A stretch of DNA of 13,805 nucleotides from JAKFWF01 sp031367505 (lineage in GTDB: Bacteria > Pseudomonadota > Alphaproteobacteria > Rhizobiales > Hyphomicrobiaceae). Shown here piece by piece: positions 13,407-13,805 of this stretch (position 1 is the stretch's first letter; every line of letters begins with the position of its first letter). A program made the translations under genes and the position numbers. The notes beneath the pieces are model-generated. The model saw nothing but the letters and a program-made list of their open reading frames with translations, ran no database searches and had not been told where the DNA came from. The stretch lies in assembly GCA_031367505.1 (NCBI GenBank), contig JANLPY010000366.1:1-13805 (forward strand), written 5' to 3'.

Positions 13407-13805
13407 TGGAGAGCGCCATCAGCTGCTTTCGCTCTGGCTCGCCGAGCGGCGGCGGGCGGCGCGCGATCGTGGTGGCGATCTCGCCTTCGATCCTGGCCAC
13501 GGCCCGCAAGGCCTCGTTCCAGCGCCGCTCCAGCTCGCCGGCGACGAGCCGGTTCGCCGGATCGACGGCGTCGTATTGCCGACGGGCGTGGGACACGTCG
13601 TAGCGTGCCTGCCGCAGGGAGAGTTCGAGCTGGCGGTCAGCCGCCGTCTTCTCGCTCGACTGCGCTTCGATCGCCGTCAGTGCGGCCTCGTTCCCAAGTG
13701 GTCGCAAGAGGCGCAGGACGTCCTTGGTTACGGCGGCTTCTATGCTCACGCCACTGATCGTGATGCAGCGTTCGGTGCCTTGGTTCGCCAGTGCGCCATA
13801 GCAGT
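13366..13805 (-). pseudogene. Large serine recombinase fragment (zinc-ribbon and coiled-coil part), partial
   Basis: The minus-strand frame is open from the window edge to a stop at 13366, with the N-terminal part beyond 13805. It reads CYGALANQGTERCITISG, matching the zinc beta-ribbon region of large serine recombinases. A charged coiled-coil follows with the family-typical ANRLVAGELERRWNEAL segment, then GEPERKQLMAL. Recognisable sequence stops about base 13413. The last residues (KSGEVQFRPRTE) overlap the transporter's 3' end on the other strand and look foreign. These enzymes catalyse site-specific integration or excision of phages and integrative elements. The catalytic resolvase domain would lie outside the window. 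Apparent truncation of the C-terminus suggests a decayed mobile element. Confidence 0.7.
13388..13412. mobile_element. Possible IS3-type terminal sequence at the transporter/recombinase junction
   Basis: Transporter homology ends about 13387 and recombinase homology on the other strand ends about 13413. The 25 bp between begins TGGACCTCCCCGGATTTAG, which has the TG start and CC-rich then AT-rich composition of IS3-family inverted repeats. No second end or transposase is seen, so it would be a solo end left by a deletion. Low confidence. Confidence 0.25.

Overview
The window reads as a GC-rich alphaproteobacterial chromosome. The best guess is a Bradyrhizobium/Rhodopseudomonas-type member of the Hyphomicrobiales. 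This is inferred from the tandem Bug (TctC) solute-binding genes, codon usage and gene families; no rRNA or other marker is present. No tRNA, rRNA, CRISPR array or intact insertion sequence is visible.

Left part (1-2026): the 3' end of one Bug-type periplasmic binding protein, a complete second one (203-1171), and a third (1221-1898) with a good start and a Tat-like signal. The third loses homology to its neighbour near 1796 and ends in an unrelated tail. Just downstream, a 9-bp direct repeat suggests the scar of an IS21-like element.

Second part (2027-5567): a response regulator/histidine kinase pair on the minus strand (ATGA overlap), divergent from two small secreted proteins on the plus strand. 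The first is Spy/CpxP-like and Met/His-rich. The second carries a clean internal duplication of unknown function. The kinase's periplasmic domain contains the same glycine/methionine/histidine-type sequence as the secreted proteins. The 186-bp divergent region holds a 23-bp near-perfect palindrome and a 10-bp-spaced direct repeat. I read this as an envelope-stress or metal-responsive module.

Third part (5714-11720): a minus-strand cluster encoding a composite exporter. In order of transcription: ABC-2 ATPase, ABC-2 permease, HlyD-type periplasmic adaptor with a CxxC pair, FtsX/DevC-type permease, LolD/MacB/DevA-type ATPase, and a lipoprotein of unrecognised family. The first five genes are overlapping or nearly contiguous, so they are probably one operon. 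The combination of two different ABC modules around one adaptor is the most system-like feature here.

Right part (11799-13805): upstream of the exporter lies a c'-type cytochrome gene (minus strand), divergent from a MOT1-type sulfate/molybdate transporter gene. FNR/FixK/NnrR-like palindromes stand before both the cytochrome and the exporter, hinting at control by low oxygen or nitrogen oxides. The transporter is cut short at its 3' end where it meets the truncated C-terminal part of a large serine recombinase that runs off the window. The junction carries what may be an IS3-type end. Both edges of the window therefore show signs of mobile-element erosion, with the two functional modules between them.
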